Below, piece by piece: positions 8,107 to 18,807 of a DNA stretch of 64,000 nt. Position numbers and translations under genes: made by a program. The notes beneath the pieces are model-generated. The model made no database searches. It was not told the origin of the DNA and was given only the letters and a program-made list of their open reading frames with translations. The DNA is from Pseudoxanthomonas sp. (lineage in GTDB: Bacteria; Pseudomonadota; Gammaproteobacteria; Xanthomonadales; Xanthomonadaceae): positions 37,318 to 101,317 of the forward strand of contig NZ_PKDG01000043.1 in NCBI RefSeq assembly GCF_002863005.1, read 5' to 3'. Each line of letters begins with the position of its first letter. The first letter of the stretch is position 1.

Positions 8107-8832
8107 TCACGCCGGTAGTGGCTGGCAGCCAAGCGCGGCGAGCACGCCGTGCAGCGCCGGATGCCGCATCAGCCACGGCGAGGCGATCGTCAGCAGGCCG
8201 GCGAAAAGCACGAACGCGGCCGCCGCGCGCCGCACCGACGTGCGCTGCCAGTGGCGCCCGAGGCGCGCGCCGGACCACGTCAGTGCGACCATCATCGGCA
8301 GCGTACCCAGCCCGAACAGCGCCATCGTCAGCGCGGCGTCGCGCGCGTTCGCCTGCAGCCAGGCCACCGTCAGCAGGCTGAGGCTCAGTCCGCAAGGCAG
8401 CCAGCCCCACAGCGCACCCGCGGCGAGACGGCGCGGCAGCGTGTCCGCCGGAAGCACGCGTGCATGCAGCGGACGGAGCGCCTGCCACACCCTCGCACCC
8501 GGGCGCGCGAGGACATCCAGGCGACCGCGCCGGTCGAGCAGGCGCAGCGCCAGCAGCACCAGCGCCAGTCCCACGCCGACGCGCATGGCGAGCACGGCGG
8601 TGTCGTGGCGCGCCAGCGACAGCAGGCCGCTGCCGAAAGCGCCGACCAGCGCCCCGGCCAGCGTGTAGCCGCCGACGCGTCCGAGGTTGAGCTGCAATGC
8701 GCTGCGCCAGCCGGCGCGGGACGACGCCGCCGAAAAGCCGGTGGCGATGCCGCCGCACATGACCGCGCAGTGCGTGCTGCCCACCAGGCCCGCCAGCAGC
8801 GCGGCGAGCAGGACGGGAACGTCAGGGGCCAT
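8107..8832 (-). CDS. TauE/SafE-like (UreH-type) membrane protein of cbb3 assembly clusters
   Basis: The 241-residue polytopic protein has about six hydrophobic segments. Its N-terminal motif GSTHCAVMCGG is typical of the sulfite exporter TauE/SafE-related, DsbD-like family members found next to ccoS. A second conserved stretch WGWLPCGLSLS carries a cysteine in the symmetric position. Such proteins are linked to copper or thiol handling during oxidase assembly, but the exact role is not established. ATG 8832 with GAAGG five bases upstream is preferred over GTG 8844. The gene overlaps the end of ccoS and is followed by cydD. Confidence 0.78.
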   Translation of the reverse strand: MAPDVPVLLAALLAGLVGSTHCAVMCGGIATGFSAASSRAGWRSALQLNLGRVGGYTLAGALVGAFGSGLLSLARHDTAVLAMRVGVGLALVLLALRLLDRRGRLDVLARPGARVWQALRPLHARVLPADTLPRRLAAGALWGWLPCGLSLSLLTVAWLQANARDAALTMALFGLGTLPMMVALTWSGARLGRHWQRTSVRRAAAAFVLFAGLLTIASPWLMRHPALHGVLAALGCQPLPA

Positions 8833-9016
8833 CGTCGCCTTCACGGCGCGGTGGGGCGACAGGCGGGCGCGGCTGCGCCGGTGCGTCGTCGAGGATGTCC
8901 AGCGCGGGCGTGTCGAGATCGTCGAACTGTCCCTTGCGCACCGCCCAGGCGAATGCGGCGATCGCCAGGCCCAGCAGGACCAGGCTGATCGGCAACAGCA
9001 TCAGCAGGATGTTCAT
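8822..9016 (-). CDS. ccoS: cbb3 oxidase maturation protein CcoS
   Basis: The 64-residue protein begins MNILLMLLPISLVLLGLAIA, a single membrane helix, followed by the conserved FAWAVRKGQFDDLDTPA segment that defines CcoS/FixS. CcoS is needed for cofactor insertion into the cbb3 oxidase. The ATG at 9016 overlaps the ccoI stop (ATGA), showing translational coupling. The Pro/Arg-rich tail (about 48-64) is longer than the core family. Confidence 0.92.
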   Translation of the reverse strand: MNILLMLLPISLVLLGLAIAAFAWAVRKGQFDDLDTPALDILDDAPAQPRPPVAPPRREGDDGP

Positions 9017-11385
9017 GCCGCCGTCTCCGTGGAGGTGCGCGCCAGTCGCAGCGCATTGAGGGTCACCGCCAGCGAGGATACCGCCATGCCGAGCGCGGCG
9101 ATCCAGGGCGTCACCATACCGGCCGCCGCCAACGGCACGGCGAGCAGGTTGTATCCGGCGGACCAGGCCAGGTTCTGCTTCACCAGGCGCCGCGACAGGC
9201 GCGCGATGCGCACGGCGTCGGCAATGCGCAGCAGCGACGGACCGGTGGCGACCAGGTCCGCGGCCTGCTGCGCCAGCGGTGCGCCTTCGCCCATCGCGAT
9301 CGACACGTCGGCCCCGGCGAGCACGGGCGCATCGTTCAGGCCGTCGCCGACCATCGCGACGATGCGGCCCTCCGCCTGCAGCTGCCGCACGCGTGCCAGC
9401 TTGTCTTCCGGCGACTGGCGCGACTGCACGGCATCGATGCCGAGCGTGCGCGCGAGCCGCTGCACCGCAGCGTCGCCGTCGCCGCTGGCGAGGTGGATGC
9501 GCATGCCCTGCGCACGCAGGACCGCGATGGCGGTGGCCGCATCGTCGCGGGGCGTCTCGTCGAGGGTGAAACGGGCCACGCCGTGCTGGCCGTCGCCCAG
9601 CCACAGCGCACCGTCGTCGTTGCGCGCCGCGGCCCAGTCGGCGCGCCCGACGCGCCACCGGCGTCCCTCGACATCGCCCTCCACGCCCAGGCCGGCGTAC
9701 GTCACGACGGACGCGGCCAGGTGGCGCACGTCGATGTCGGCGAAGGCGCTGGCGATCGGATGTCCGCTGTCCTTCTCCAGCGCCGCAACGACGCGCATGG
9801 CCGACGCAGCGTCCAGGTCGGTGTAGGCCTGCACGTCGACGCGCGCCGGGCGTCCGTCGCTGAGCGTGCCGGTCTTGTCGAACACCATGTCGGTGGCGCG
9901 CGCCAGCGTATCCAGCGCGTCGGGCCGCGTCGCCAGCACGCCGCAGCGCGCCAGTGCGCCATGCGCGGCCGCGAGCACCGCCGGCACCGACAGCGACAAC
10001 GCGCACGGGCAGCTGATCACCAGCAGCGCCAGCGTCACTTCGAAGGCGCGTTCGGGCTGATACAGGCGCCAGCCGAAGTAGACCAGGACCGCCAGCGCCA
10101 GCAGGCCGATGACGAAGTGGCGGCCGATGCGATCCGCGAGCCGGGCCAGCGGCGGCCGATGTCCCTGCGCGCGATCCACCAACGCCGCCAGTTGCGACAG
10201 GCGCGTCGCAGTGCCCGTGGCGGTGACACGCAGGCGCGCGGGTCGCTCGCGGCAGGTGGTGCCGGCGTAGACGGTCTCGCCGGCCTGACGGCGCACGGGG
10301 CGGGATTCGCCGGTCAACAGCGCCTCCTCGAAATCGGCTGCGCCGTCGAGCAACGTGCCGTCGGCAGGCACGCCTTCGCCGGCCGACACGCAGACCACGT
10401 CGGCCACCCGCAGCGCCGATGGCGGCACCGATTCCCGCGTGCCGTCCCCACGCTCGCGGATCGCGAACACCGGTTGCGCCCGCGCCAGCGCATCGACCTG
10501 CGCGGTGGCCACGTTGCGCGCGCGTTGTTCCAGCATGCGTGCGGCCAGCAGCAGGAACACGAACATCACCGCTGCGTCGTACCAGACATGGGTGCCGCCG
10601 CGGATCGTCTCCACCAGGCTGGCGAAGTAGGCCAGCAGGGTGGAACCGGCAATCAGCGTATCCATGCCGACGTGGCGCGCGCGCCATTCGCGCGCCATCC
10701 CGGCGAGGAACGGCCAGCCGCTGTAGAACACCACCGGCGTGCTGACCAGGAACGTCAGCCAGCGGAACAGGTCGCGCGTGGGCAGCGGCATGGTCGCGTT
10801 GACGTCCAGGTACAACGCTTCGGCCAGCATCATCGCCTGCAGCGAACCGAGGCCGGCCACGCCGAGCCGCAGCAGCCAGCGCCGGCGTTCGGACAGGCGC
10901 GCCTGTTCGCGCGCGTCGCCGGTGGCCAGGTAGGGCCGGTAGCCGAGCATCGCCAACCGGTGCAGCAGCGCGGAGAGCTTGGTGCGCGCCGGATCCCAGG
11001 TGATGCGGATGCGGCCGGTGACTGCGTTGGCGGTGGTGTCCAGCACGCCGGCCTCGCGGGCGAGTGCGCGATCGATCAGCCAGGCGCAGGCGGCGCAGCG
11101 CATGCCGTCGGTGAGCAGCACGATCTCGCGGCCACCTTCGACGGCGCGGCTGTGTTCGTCCAGCAACTCGCTGCGGTCCCAGCTCTCCAGGTCCAGCCGG
11201 TCGGCCTGCACGCGGTTGGCGTTCGCGCTGCGCAGGCGATAGTAGCTGCCGAGATCCGCGTCCTGGATCCAGGCCGCTGCGGCGGCGCATCCGCCGCAGC
11301 AGAAGGCGTGGTCGCCCGCCTTGACCGGATGCCCGCTGGCGACCGGTTCGCCGCAGTGATGGCAGGACACCACGGGCGCGTCCAT
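9013..11385 (-). CDS. ccoI: Copper-exporting P1B-type ATPase CcoI/FixI of cbb3 oxidase assembly
   Basis: The protein has 790 residues. The N terminus has a CHHC and FCCGGC cysteine-rich segment (8-33) followed by a heavy-metal domain with CAAC. Eight membrane helices include the transport motif SCPCALS. The ATPase core shows TGES, DKTGT (phosphorylated Asp), HP and MVGDGLNDAP. CcoI-type pumps deliver copper to the periplasm for the CuB site of cbb3 oxidase. ATG 11385 (MDAPVVSCHHCG) is 8 bases after the ccoH stop. Confidence 0.95.
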   Translation of the reverse strand: MDAPVVSCHHCGEPVASGHPVKAGDHAFCCGGCAAAAAWIQDADLGSYYRLRSANANRVQADRLDLESWDRSELLDEHSRAVEGGREIVLLTDGMRCAACAWLIDRALAREAGVLDTTANAVTGRIRITWDPARTKLSALLHRLAMLGYRPYLATGDAREQARLSERRRWLLRLGVAGLGSLQAMMLAEALYLDVNATMPLPTRDLFRWLTFLVSTPVVFYSGWPFLAGMAREWRARHVGMDTLIAGSTLLAYFASLVETIRGGTHVWYDAAVMFVFLLLAARMLEQRARNVATAQVDALARAQPVFAIRERGDGTRESVPPSALRVADVVCVSAGEGVPADGTLLDGAADFEEALLTGESRPVRRQAGETVYAGTTCRERPARLRVTATGTATRLSQLAALVDRAQGHRPPLARLADRIGRHFVIGLLALAVLVYFGWRLYQPERAFEVTLALLVISCPCALSLSVPAVLAAAHGALARCGVLATRPDALDTLARATDMVFDKTGTLSDGRPARVDVQAYTDLDAASAMRVVAALEKDSGHPIASAFADIDVRHLAASVVTYAGLGVEGDVEGRRWRVGRADWAAARNDDGALWLGDGQHGVARFTLDETPRDDAATAIAVLRAQGMRIHLASGDGDAAVQRLARTLGIDAVQSRQSPEDKLARVRQLQAEGRIVAMVGDGLNDAPVLAGADVSIAMGEGAPLAQQAADLVATGPSLLRIADAVRIARLSRRLVKQNLAWSAGYNLLAVPLAAAGMVTPWIAALGMAVSSLAVTLNALRLARTSTETAA

Positions 11386-11393
11386 GGCAGGGC

Positions 11394-11905
11394 TCAGCCG
11401 CCTCCGAGCGACGGTGCGAGCCTCGCGGCCTGCATGTCCTTCTGCAGGCGGCCGCGGATGCGCCAGTGGGAGTTCTCGGGCGCGAGCTGCAGGTTCCAGT
11501 CGTGCCGCGTGTCGATCTGCGCCGGCGCCGTCCATCCGCGGGTCGTGCGCGCCAGCGGTAGGCGCAGGTCCTGCGCAGCGTCGGTGGGATGCGTCAGCAC
11601 CAGCACGAGCGAGGCCTCGCGTGCGAAGTCGCCGGTCACCGCGGTCAGCGCCACGTGGTCCGGGCGGATCTGCACCAGAGCGCTCAGCTTGCGCTGCCGC
11701 GCGCGTTCGTCGGGCCCCAGGTCGGTGGTCTGGATCTGCGACACGCGCTGCACGTCGTCGATGACGGGATCGGCCCCGCCCGCGCGCACGGCGGTGATCA
11801 CCAGCCAGATGCCGGCGACGACCGAGGCGAGCGGCAGGCCCCAAACCAGCCACACCATCGGTTCTTTCCAGAACGGGCGCGAAGCGGGGGCGTCGGGTTT
11901 CGTGG

Positions 11906-11909
<4 letters not shown>
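11394..11909 (-). CDS. ccoH: FixH/CcoH family cbb3 oxidase assembly protein
   Basis: The 171-residue protein has one N-terminal membrane helix (EPMVWLVWGLPLASVVAGIWLVI, about 17-39) and a periplasmic beta-rich domain, with WTAPAQIDTRHDWNLQL near the end as in FixH/CcoH. CcoH stabilises early cbb3 assembly intermediates and is linked to CcoI. The ATG at 11909 overlaps the ccoG stop codon (ATGA), and the motif order within ccoGHIS is canonical. Sequence conservation in this family is low, so the call leans on position as well. Confidence 0.88.
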
Positions 11910-13525
<1,616 letters not shown>

Positions 13526-13580
13526 GCTCGCGCCGCGCGCGCGTGCGAGGGAGCGACGGTTTGTCGCAGGCGGCGCGCGC

Positions 13581-13877
13581 TCAGTCCGGCGGCAGCGCGC
13601 GGTTGAACCGGCTGGCCGGGCGCAGGAGGATCCAGGTGAACAGGCTGCTGGCGGCGGTGGCCAGCCAGAACATGAAGAAACCCAGCGTGTAGCCGAGTTC
13701 GCGGCTGATCGCCAGGTCGGGGAAGGTCATGTCGCGCAGCGTCAGCGGGTCGACGAAGGCGAAGAACACCATCGTCGCCACGCCGGCGGCGAAGAAGCTG
13801 GGCCAGAGCACCGCCCCGACGCGCTGCGCGAGCGGCCGGGGCGGATGGTCGAAGCGGGGCTCGGTGAAGTCGGTCAT
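13581..13877 (-). CDS. Conserved small membrane protein between ccoP and ccoG (function unknown)
   Basis: The 98-residue protein has a short soluble N terminus (MTDFTEPRFDHPPRPLAQ) and two predicted membrane helices (about 25-45 and 65-88). Its ATG at 13877 overlaps the ccoP stop (ATGA), so it is translationally coupled to the oxidase subunits. I do not recognise a named family. Position suggests an accessory or assembly role for cbb3 oxidase. It has no Cys or heme motif. Reading it as coding is supported by the overlap, its size and its clean hydrophobic pattern. Confidence 0.8.
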   Translation of the reverse strand: MTDFTEPRFDHPPRPLAQRVGAVLWPSFFAAGVATMVFFAFVDPLTLRDMTFPDLAISRELGYTLGFFMFWLATAASSLFTWILLRPASRFNRALPPD

Positions 13878-14809
13878 CGCGCGCCGGCAGTCGCTTGCCC
13901 CTCCCTGTGCGAAAGCGACCAGACATACGAGGCCACGAGCCGTGCCCGTGTCTCGCCCAGCAGTTCGCGATGCGCGGGCATCACGCCATGGCGTCCGCGG
14001 GTGATGGTGGTGCGCATGCTGTCCCGGCTGTTGCCATACAGCCAGTAGTCGTCGGTCAGGTCGGGCGCGCCGAGTTCCTGGTTGCCCTTGCCGTCGACGC
14101 CGTGGCAGGCCACGCACAGGCCGTCGTACAGCGGCTTGCCCTGCGCGGCCATGTAGTTGTTCTTCATGCCGTCCTGCGGATCGCCGAGCACGTTGACGTA
14201 GGCGATGACGTAATCGACGGCGTTCGGGCCGCCCATGCTGGTCAGCGCGGTTCCCCATTCCGGCATCACGCCCTCGCGGCCGTCCAGCACCGTCTGCAGC
14301 ACGAGGTCCGGCGTGCCGCCCCAATGCCAGATGCCGTCGGTCAGGTTGGGATAACCGACCGCGCCCTGGGCGGTCGAGCCGTGGCAGGTGGCGCAGGTGT
14401 TGTTGAAGATGGAGCGGCCCAACGCCAGCGCCTTCGGGTCCTTGGCCAGCTGATCGATGGACTGGCCGGCAAAGGGGGCGAACGTGGCGTCCAGCTTCTT
14501 GTCCTGCACCGCCTTCGCGTCGTCGTGCTCGCCGGCGGACGACCACTTGGCATAACCGGGAATGACGCCCAGCCCGCCGTACCACGCGATGTACGCGATG
14601 CTGAAGACGATGGTGATGTAGAACAGGTTGATCCACCACCGCGGCAGCGGCTTGTTGTACTCGGTGAGGTCGCCGTCCCACACGTGCGAGGTGTCTTCGG
14701 GTGCGGGGTCGCCGGGACGACGGCGTCCGGTCCACCACAGCAGCCACACGCAGCCCAGGATGTTCAGCACGACCAGCGCGACGATGAACCAGATCCAGCC
14801 TGCGCTCAT
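13874..14809 (-). CDS. ccoP: cbb3-type cytochrome c oxidase subunit III, diheme CcoP
   Basis: The 311-residue protein has one or two N-terminal membrane helices, a PLPRWWINLFYITIVFSIAY segment typical of CcoP, and two heme c motifs, CATCH and CVACH, each followed by a distant methionine (MPEW and MPAH). CcoP passes electrons from the bc1 complex or soluble cytochromes to CcoO and CcoN. Its ATG overlaps the ccoQ stop and its stop overlaps the next ATG, so it sits in a chain of ATGA couplings. Confidence 0.96.
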   Translation of the reverse strand: MSAGWIWFIVALVVLNILGCVWLLWWTGRRRPGDPAPEDTSHVWDGDLTEYNKPLPRWWINLFYITIVFSIAYIAWYGGLGVIPGYAKWSSAGEHDDAKAVQDKKLDATFAPFAGQSIDQLAKDPKALALGRSIFNNTCATCHGSTAQGAVGYPNLTDGIWHWGGTPDLVLQTVLDGREGVMPEWGTALTSMGGPNAVDYVIAYVNVLGDPQDGMKNNYMAAQGKPLYDGLCVACHGVDGKGNQELGAPDLTDDYWLYGNSRDSMRTTITRGRHGVMPAHRELLGETRARLVASYVWSLSHREGQATAGAR

Positions 14810-14946
14810 GGGTTGTTCTCCCCTTCCTCACCCAGCGGCATGCGTGCCGCATCCTCGAAATCCGCCTTGCGGCGCGGACTCCACGCCCACACCCAGCCGG
14901 CGATGAACAGCACGATTAGTGCCCCTGTCACGATCCCCGAAACCAT
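14806..14946 (-). CDS. ccoQ: cbb3 oxidase small subunit CcoQ
   Basis: This 46-residue protein starts MVSGIVTGALIVLFIAGWVW, a single membrane helix, followed by AWSPRRKADFEDAARMPL, the classic CcoQ/FixQ pattern. It lies 3 bases after ccoO and overlaps ccoP by ATGA. CcoQ stabilises the interaction of CcoP with the core. It is short and easily missed. Confidence 0.93.
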   Translation of the reverse strand: MVSGIVTGALIVLFIAGWVWAWSPRRKADFEDAARMPLGEEGENNP

Positions 14947-14949
14947 GGT

Positions 14950-15570
14950 TCAGCCTCCCCTCGGCGCGGCCTTGCCCAGCCCTTGCAGGTAGGCGACCAC
15001 GGCGTCCAGTTCTGTGCGGCCTTCGACCTCGGAGGCGGCGTTGTTGATCTCGTCGTCCGTGTACGGGTCGCCGATGCGCTGCAGCGTCTTCATGCGCTGG
15101 GCCACCTCGGCGCCATCGACCTGGGCGTTTTCCAGCCAGGGGAAGGACGGCATGTTCGATTCCGGCACCACGTCGCGCGGGTTCAGCAGGTGCACGCGGT
15201 GCCAGTCGTCGGAGTAGCGGCCACCGACGCGGGCCAGGTCCGGTCCGGTGCGCTTGCTGCCCCACTGGAACGGCCGGTCGTAGACCGATTCGCCGGCCAG
15301 CGAATAGTGGCCGTAGCGCTCGGATTCGAACCGCAGCGTGCGCACCATCTGCGAGTGGCAGTTGTAGCAGCCCTCGCGGATGTAGATGTCGCGGCCGGCC
15401 AGTTGCAGCGCCGGGTACGGCTTCACGCCTTCCAGCGGTTTGATCGCCTCGGCCTGGAACATCAGCGGGACGATCTCGGCCAGGCCGCCGAAGGACACCG
15501 CCACCGCGATCAGCACCGCCATCAGGCCGACGTTCTTCTCGATCTTCTCGTGCGAATTTCCGTTGCTCAT
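14950..15570 (-). CDS. ccoO: cbb3-type cytochrome c oxidase subunit II, monoheme CcoO
   Basis: The 206-residue protein has an N-terminal membrane anchor (about 14-38) and one heme c site [10 protein letters not shown], with the distal methionine in NMPSFPW. The sequence [18 protein letters not shown] is diagnostic. The soluble domain faces the periplasm and relays electrons from CcoP to the heme b of CcoN. The gene follows ccoN by 12 bases. Confidence 0.97.
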   Translation of the reverse strand: MSNGNSHEKIEKNVGLMAVLIAVAVSFGGLAEIVPLMFQAEAIKPLEGVKPYPALQLAGRDIYIREGCYNCHSQMVRTLRFESERYGHYSLAGESVYDRPFQWGSKRTGPDLARVGGRYSDDWHRVHLLNPRDVVPESNMPSFPWLENAQVDGAEVAQRMKTLQRIGDPYTDDEINNAASEVEGRTELDAVVAYLQGLGKAAPRGG

Positions 15571-15582
15571 GTCGTCGGCTCC

Positions 15583-17022
15583 TCAGGCGCGCGCTTGGCT
15601 GGCATCGGGCTGCAGGATCGGCTGCGGCGCGACGGACCTGGCTGCCTGGAAGGTCTTCCAGGTGTTCCAGGCCATCAGCAACATCCCGCAAAAGACCAGC
15701 AGGCCACCGCCCAGGCGGACCAGGTAGTAGGGGTAGGTAGCGTTGAGCGCTTCGACGAAGCTGTAGGTCAGCGTGCCGTCGGCGTTGGTGGCGCGCCACA
15801 TCAGGCCCTGCATGACGCCGGCGATCCACATCGAGGCGATGTAGAACACCACGCCCAGCGTGTGCAGCCAGAAGTGCGTGTCGATGGCCTTGACGGAGAA
15901 CATCTGCTCGCGGCCCAGCAGCTTCGGCAGCAATGCGTAGACCGAGCCGATGGTGATCATCGCCACCCAGCCCAGGGCGCCGGCATGCACGTGGCCGATC
16001 GTCCAGTCGGTGTAGTGGCTCAGCGAGTTGACCGTCTTGATCGACATCATGGGACCCTCGAAGGTCGACATCATGTAGAACGACAGCGAGACGATCAGGA
16101 ACTTCAGGATCGGGTCGGTGCGCAGCTTGTGCCACACGCCCGACAGCGTCATCACGCCGTTGATGGCGCCGCCCCAGCTGGGGGCCAGCAGGATCAGCGA
16201 GAACACCATGCCCAGGCTCTGCGCCCAGTCCGGCAGTGCGGTGTAGTGCAGGTGGTGCGGGCCGGCCCACATGTAGATGGCGATCAGCGCCCAGAAGTGC
16301 ACGATCGACAGGCGGTAGGAGTAGATCGGCCGGCCGGCCTGCTTCGGCACGAAGTAGTACATCATCCCGAGGAAGCCGGCGGTCAGGAAGAAGCCCACCG
16401 CGTTGTGGCCGTACCACCACTGCACCATCGCATCGACGGCGCCGCTGTAGACCGGGTAGGAGTGCAGCAGGCCGCTGGGCAGGGCCAGGCTGTTGACGAT
16501 GTGCAGCAGCGCCACGGCGATGATGTAGGCGCCGAAGAACCAGTTCGCCACGTAGATGTGCTTGACCGCGCGCTTGGCGATGGTGCCGAAGAACAGCACC
16601 GCGTAGGACACCCAGACCACCGCGATCAGCACGTCGATCGGCCAGATCAGTTCGGCGTATTCCTTGCCCTGGGTCAGGCCCAGCGGCAGCGACACCGCCG
16701 CGGCGACGATGACCAGCTGCCAGCCCCAGAACACGAACGCCGCCAGCCTGTCGGAGATCAGCCGCACGTGGCTGGTCCGCTGCACCACGTGCAGGCTGGT
16801 GGCGAACAGGGCGCAGCCGCCGAATGCGAAGATCACCGCGTTGGTATGCAGCGGACGCAATCTGCCGTAGCTCAGCCACGGCAGGTCGAAGTTCAGCGCC
16901 GGCCAGTACAGCTGGGCGGCGATCAGCACGCCCACCAGCATCCCCACGATGCCCCAGACCACGGTCATCACCGTGAACTGGCGCACCACCTTGTCGTTAT
17001 ATGTCCCCTGCACGCTTTGCAC
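15583..17022 (-). CDS. ccoN: cbb3-type cytochrome c oxidase catalytic subunit I CcoN
   Basis: The 479-residue, about 12-helix protein carries the metal ligands: [11 protein letters not shown] (low-spin heme His), [18 protein letters not shown] (CuB His pair) and [21 protein letters not shown] is the cbb3-specific region where the cross-linked tyrosine lies. It is the heme-copper centre that reduces oxygen at low tension. The start is taken at GTG 17022, with AGGAG seven bases upstream; extension to an upstream ATG would run through the promoter. The gene opens a minus-strand run reaching cydC. Confidence 0.95.
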   Translation of the reverse strand: MQSVQGTYNDKVVRQFTVMTVVWGIVGMLVGVLIAAQLYWPALNFDLPWLSYGRLRPLHTNAVIFAFGGCALFATSLHVVQRTSHVRLISDRLAAFVFWGWQLVIVAAAVSLPLGLTQGKEYAELIWPIDVLIAVVWVSYAVLFFGTIAKRAVKHIYVANWFFGAYIIAVALLHIVNSLALPSGLLHSYPVYSGAVDAMVQWWYGHNAVGFFLTAGFLGMMYYFVPKQAGRPIYSYRLSIVHFWALIAIYMWAGPHHLHYTALPDWAQSLGMVFSLILLAPSWGGAINGVMTLSGVWHKLRTDPILKFLIVSLSFYMMSTFEGPMMSIKTVNSLSHYTDWTIGHVHAGALGWVAMITIGSVYALLPKLLGREQMFSVKAIDTHFWLHTLGVVFYIASMWIAGVMQGLMWRATNADGTLTYSFVEALNATYPYYLVRLGGGLLVFCGMLLMAWNTWKTFQAARSVAPQPILQPDASQARA

Positions 17023-17050
17023 GCGGCCTCTCCTGGTTTTCCACGACGGA

Positions 17051-17056
17051 ATTCTC
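17051..17056 (-). promoter_or_regulatory. Candidate -10 element (GAGAAT) of the ccoN promoter
   Basis: The minus-strand hexamer GAGAAT starts 29 bases from the centre of the FNR box, the distance expected for a class II promoter with the activator at -41.5. A transcript starting near 17044 would have a leader of about 22 bases to the GTG start. Confidence 0.55.
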
Positions 17057-17078
17057 GGCCCGGCGTGCCGGGACCGCA

Positions 17079-17092
17079 TTGATCCTGATCAA
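17079..17092. promoter_or_regulatory. Perfect FNR box TTGAT-CCTG-ATCAA
   Basis: The 14-base site is an exact match to the FNR/Anr consensus TTGAT-N4-ATCAA. It lies in the 200-bp gap between divergent ccoN and cydA, 56 bases from the ccoN start and 131 from cydA. The position fits class II activation of ccoN. The FNR-type regulator encoded at 3873 has the matching recognition helix. Confidence 0.85.
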
Positions 17093-17150
17093 GCCCCCCG
17101 TTTGTCCCCGGGGGAGGGCGACCGCAGGGAGGATAGGGGCGCGCGCGGGA

Positions 17151-17196
17151 TGCGACACAAGGTCGCGCCCCTCGATCCGACGGACGGGTCTAGAAT
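17151..17196 (+). promoter_or_regulatory. TGCGAC-N5-GTCGC dyad and TAGAAT -10 upstream of cydA
   Basis: TGCGAC-ACAAG-GTCGC occupies 17151-17166, and a TAGAAT hexamer at 17191-17196 lacks a good -35 partner. The dyad centre is 32 bases before the hexamer, so it would lie near -44, an activator position. The same dyad occurs before fnr. The start codon of cydA has AGGAG at 17212-17216. Confidence 0.5.
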
Positions 17197-17223
17197 CCCC
17201 TGCAAGGTCCCAGGAGCTCCCCC

Positions 17224-18795
17224 ATGCCCGACATGACCGTCGTCGAACTGTCCCGGCTGCAGTTCGCGCTCACCGCGATGTACCACTTCCTGTTCGTCCC
17301 GCTGACGCTCGGGCTGTCCTTCATGATCGCGATCATGGAGAGCGTCTACGTCATGACCGGGCGCGACATCTGGCGGCGCATGACCCTGTTCTGGGGCACG
17401 CTGTTCGGCATCAACTTCGCCATGGGCGTGGCCACCGGCATCGTGATGGAGTTCCAGTTCGGCATGAACTGGTCCTACTACAGCCACTACGTCGGCGACA
17501 TCTTCGGCGCGCCGCTGGCCATCGAGGGCCTGATGGCGTTCTTCCTGGAAGCGACCTTCATCGGCCTGTTCTTCTTCGGCTGGGACAAGCTGAGCAAGGT
17601 GCAGCACCTGGTGGTGACGTGGCTGGTCGCGCTGGGGTCGAACTTCTCCGCGCTGTGGATCCTGGTGGCCAACGGCTGGATGCAGAACCCGGTCGGTGCG
17701 GTCTTCAACCCCGAGACCATGCGCATGGAGATCACCGATTTCATGGCGGTGATCTTCAACCCGGTGGCGCAGGCGAAGTTCGTCCACACGGTGTCGGCCG
17801 GCTATGTCACCGGCGCCATGTTCGTGATGGCGATCAGCGCGTTCTACCTGCTGCGCGGTCGCAACGCCGACTTCGCCAAGCGCTCGATGGCGGTCGCCGC
17901 CAGCTTCGGCCTGGCCTCGGCGCTGTCGGTCGTCGTGCTGGGCGACGAGAGCGGTTACGCCACCAGCGAGCACCAGAAGATGAAGCTCGCCGCCATCGAA
18001 GCGATGTGGGAGACCGAACCCGCGCCGGCCGGCTTCAATGCCTTCGCCATTCCCGACCAGAAGCACCAGACCAACCACTACGCCCTGCATATCCCCTACG
18101 TGATGGGGTTGATCGGCACGCGTTCGTTCAACACCGAGATGCCCGGCATCCTGGACCTGGTGGAGCGCGCGGAGGGTCGCATCCGCAATGGACTGATGGG
18201 CTACGAGGCGCTGCAGAAGCTGCGCGCCAACCGCAACGACGGCACCGCGCGTTACGTCTTCGAGGCGCACTGGCGCGACATCGGCCACGCGCTGCTGCTC
18301 AAGCGCTATCGCGAGGACATCGGCAACGCGACCGAGGAGGAGATAGCGAAGGCCGCGCACGACACGATTCCGCACGTGGCGCCGCTGTTCTGGAGTTTCC
18401 GCCTGATGGCCGGGCTGGGCTTCTACTTCATCGCGTTCTTCGCGGTCGCGTTCTACCTCGCCAGCCGGCAGCGGCTGGACCGTTACCGCTGGTTCCTCAA
18501 AGTGGCGTTCTGGAGTCTGCCGCTGCCGTGGCTGGCGATCGAGGCGGGGTGGCTGATCGCCGAGTACGGTCGCCAGCCGTGGATCATCGACGGCGTACTG
18601 CCCACCTTCCTGGCGGCCTCGGGACTGAAGCTGCACCAGATCATCATCACGCTCAGCGGTTTCGTGCTGATCTACACGGTGCTGGCCGTCATCGAGGTGT
18701 GGCTGATGCGCAAGCTGATCCTCAAGGGCCCCGAGCACCTGTTGCTGCCCCGGCCCGATGCGGAAGGCGTGCCACAACCGGCCCCGGCGGGCTGA
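17224..18795 (+). CDS. cydA: Cytochrome bd ubiquinol oxidase subunit I CydA
   Basis: The 523-residue, nine-helix protein is close to the E. coli CydA length. Diagnostic features are LSRLQFALTAMYHFLFVPLT (His heme ligand), FGINFAMGVATGIVMEFQFG, the Q-loop region with long insert, and YGRQPW near residue 460. It oxidises ubiquinol and holds hemes b558, b595 and d, reducing oxygen without pumping protons. ATG 17224 has AGGAG seven bases upstream. A second in-frame ATG follows 9 bases later. It forms cydABX with the next two genes. Confidence 0.97.
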   Translation: MPDMTVVELSRLQFALTAMYHFLFVPLTLGLSFMIAIMESVYVMTGRDIWRRMTLFWGTLFGINFAMGVATGIVMEFQFGMNWSYYSHYVGDIFGAPLAIEGLMAFFLEATFIGLFFFGWDKLSKVQHLVVTWLVALGSNFSALWILVANGWMQNPVGAVFNPETMRMEITDFMAVIFNPVAQAKFVHTVSAGYVTGAMFVMAISAFYLLRGRNADFAKRSMAVAASFGLASALSVVVLGDESGYATSEHQKMKLAAIEAMWETEPAPAGFNAFAIPDQKHQTNHYALHIPYVMGLIGTRSFNTEMPGILDLVERAEGRIRNGLMGYEALQKLRANRNDGTARYVFEAHWRDIGHALLLKRYREDIGNATEEEIAKAAHDTIPHVAPLFWSFRLMAGLGFYFIAFFAVAFYLASRQRLDRYRWFLKVAFWSLPLPWLAIEAGWLIAEYGRQPWIIDGVLPTFLAASGLKLHQIIITLSGFVLIYTVLAVIEVWLMRKLILKGPEHLLLPRPDAEGVPQPAPAG

Positions 18796-18807
18796 CGGGA
18801 GACCACC

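Noticed and set aside
6305..8668. A 787-codon open frame opposite cydD and the TauE-like gene
   Set aside because: It is an antisense artefact of high third-position GC; no ribosome site or motif, and the minus-strand genes are unambiguous.
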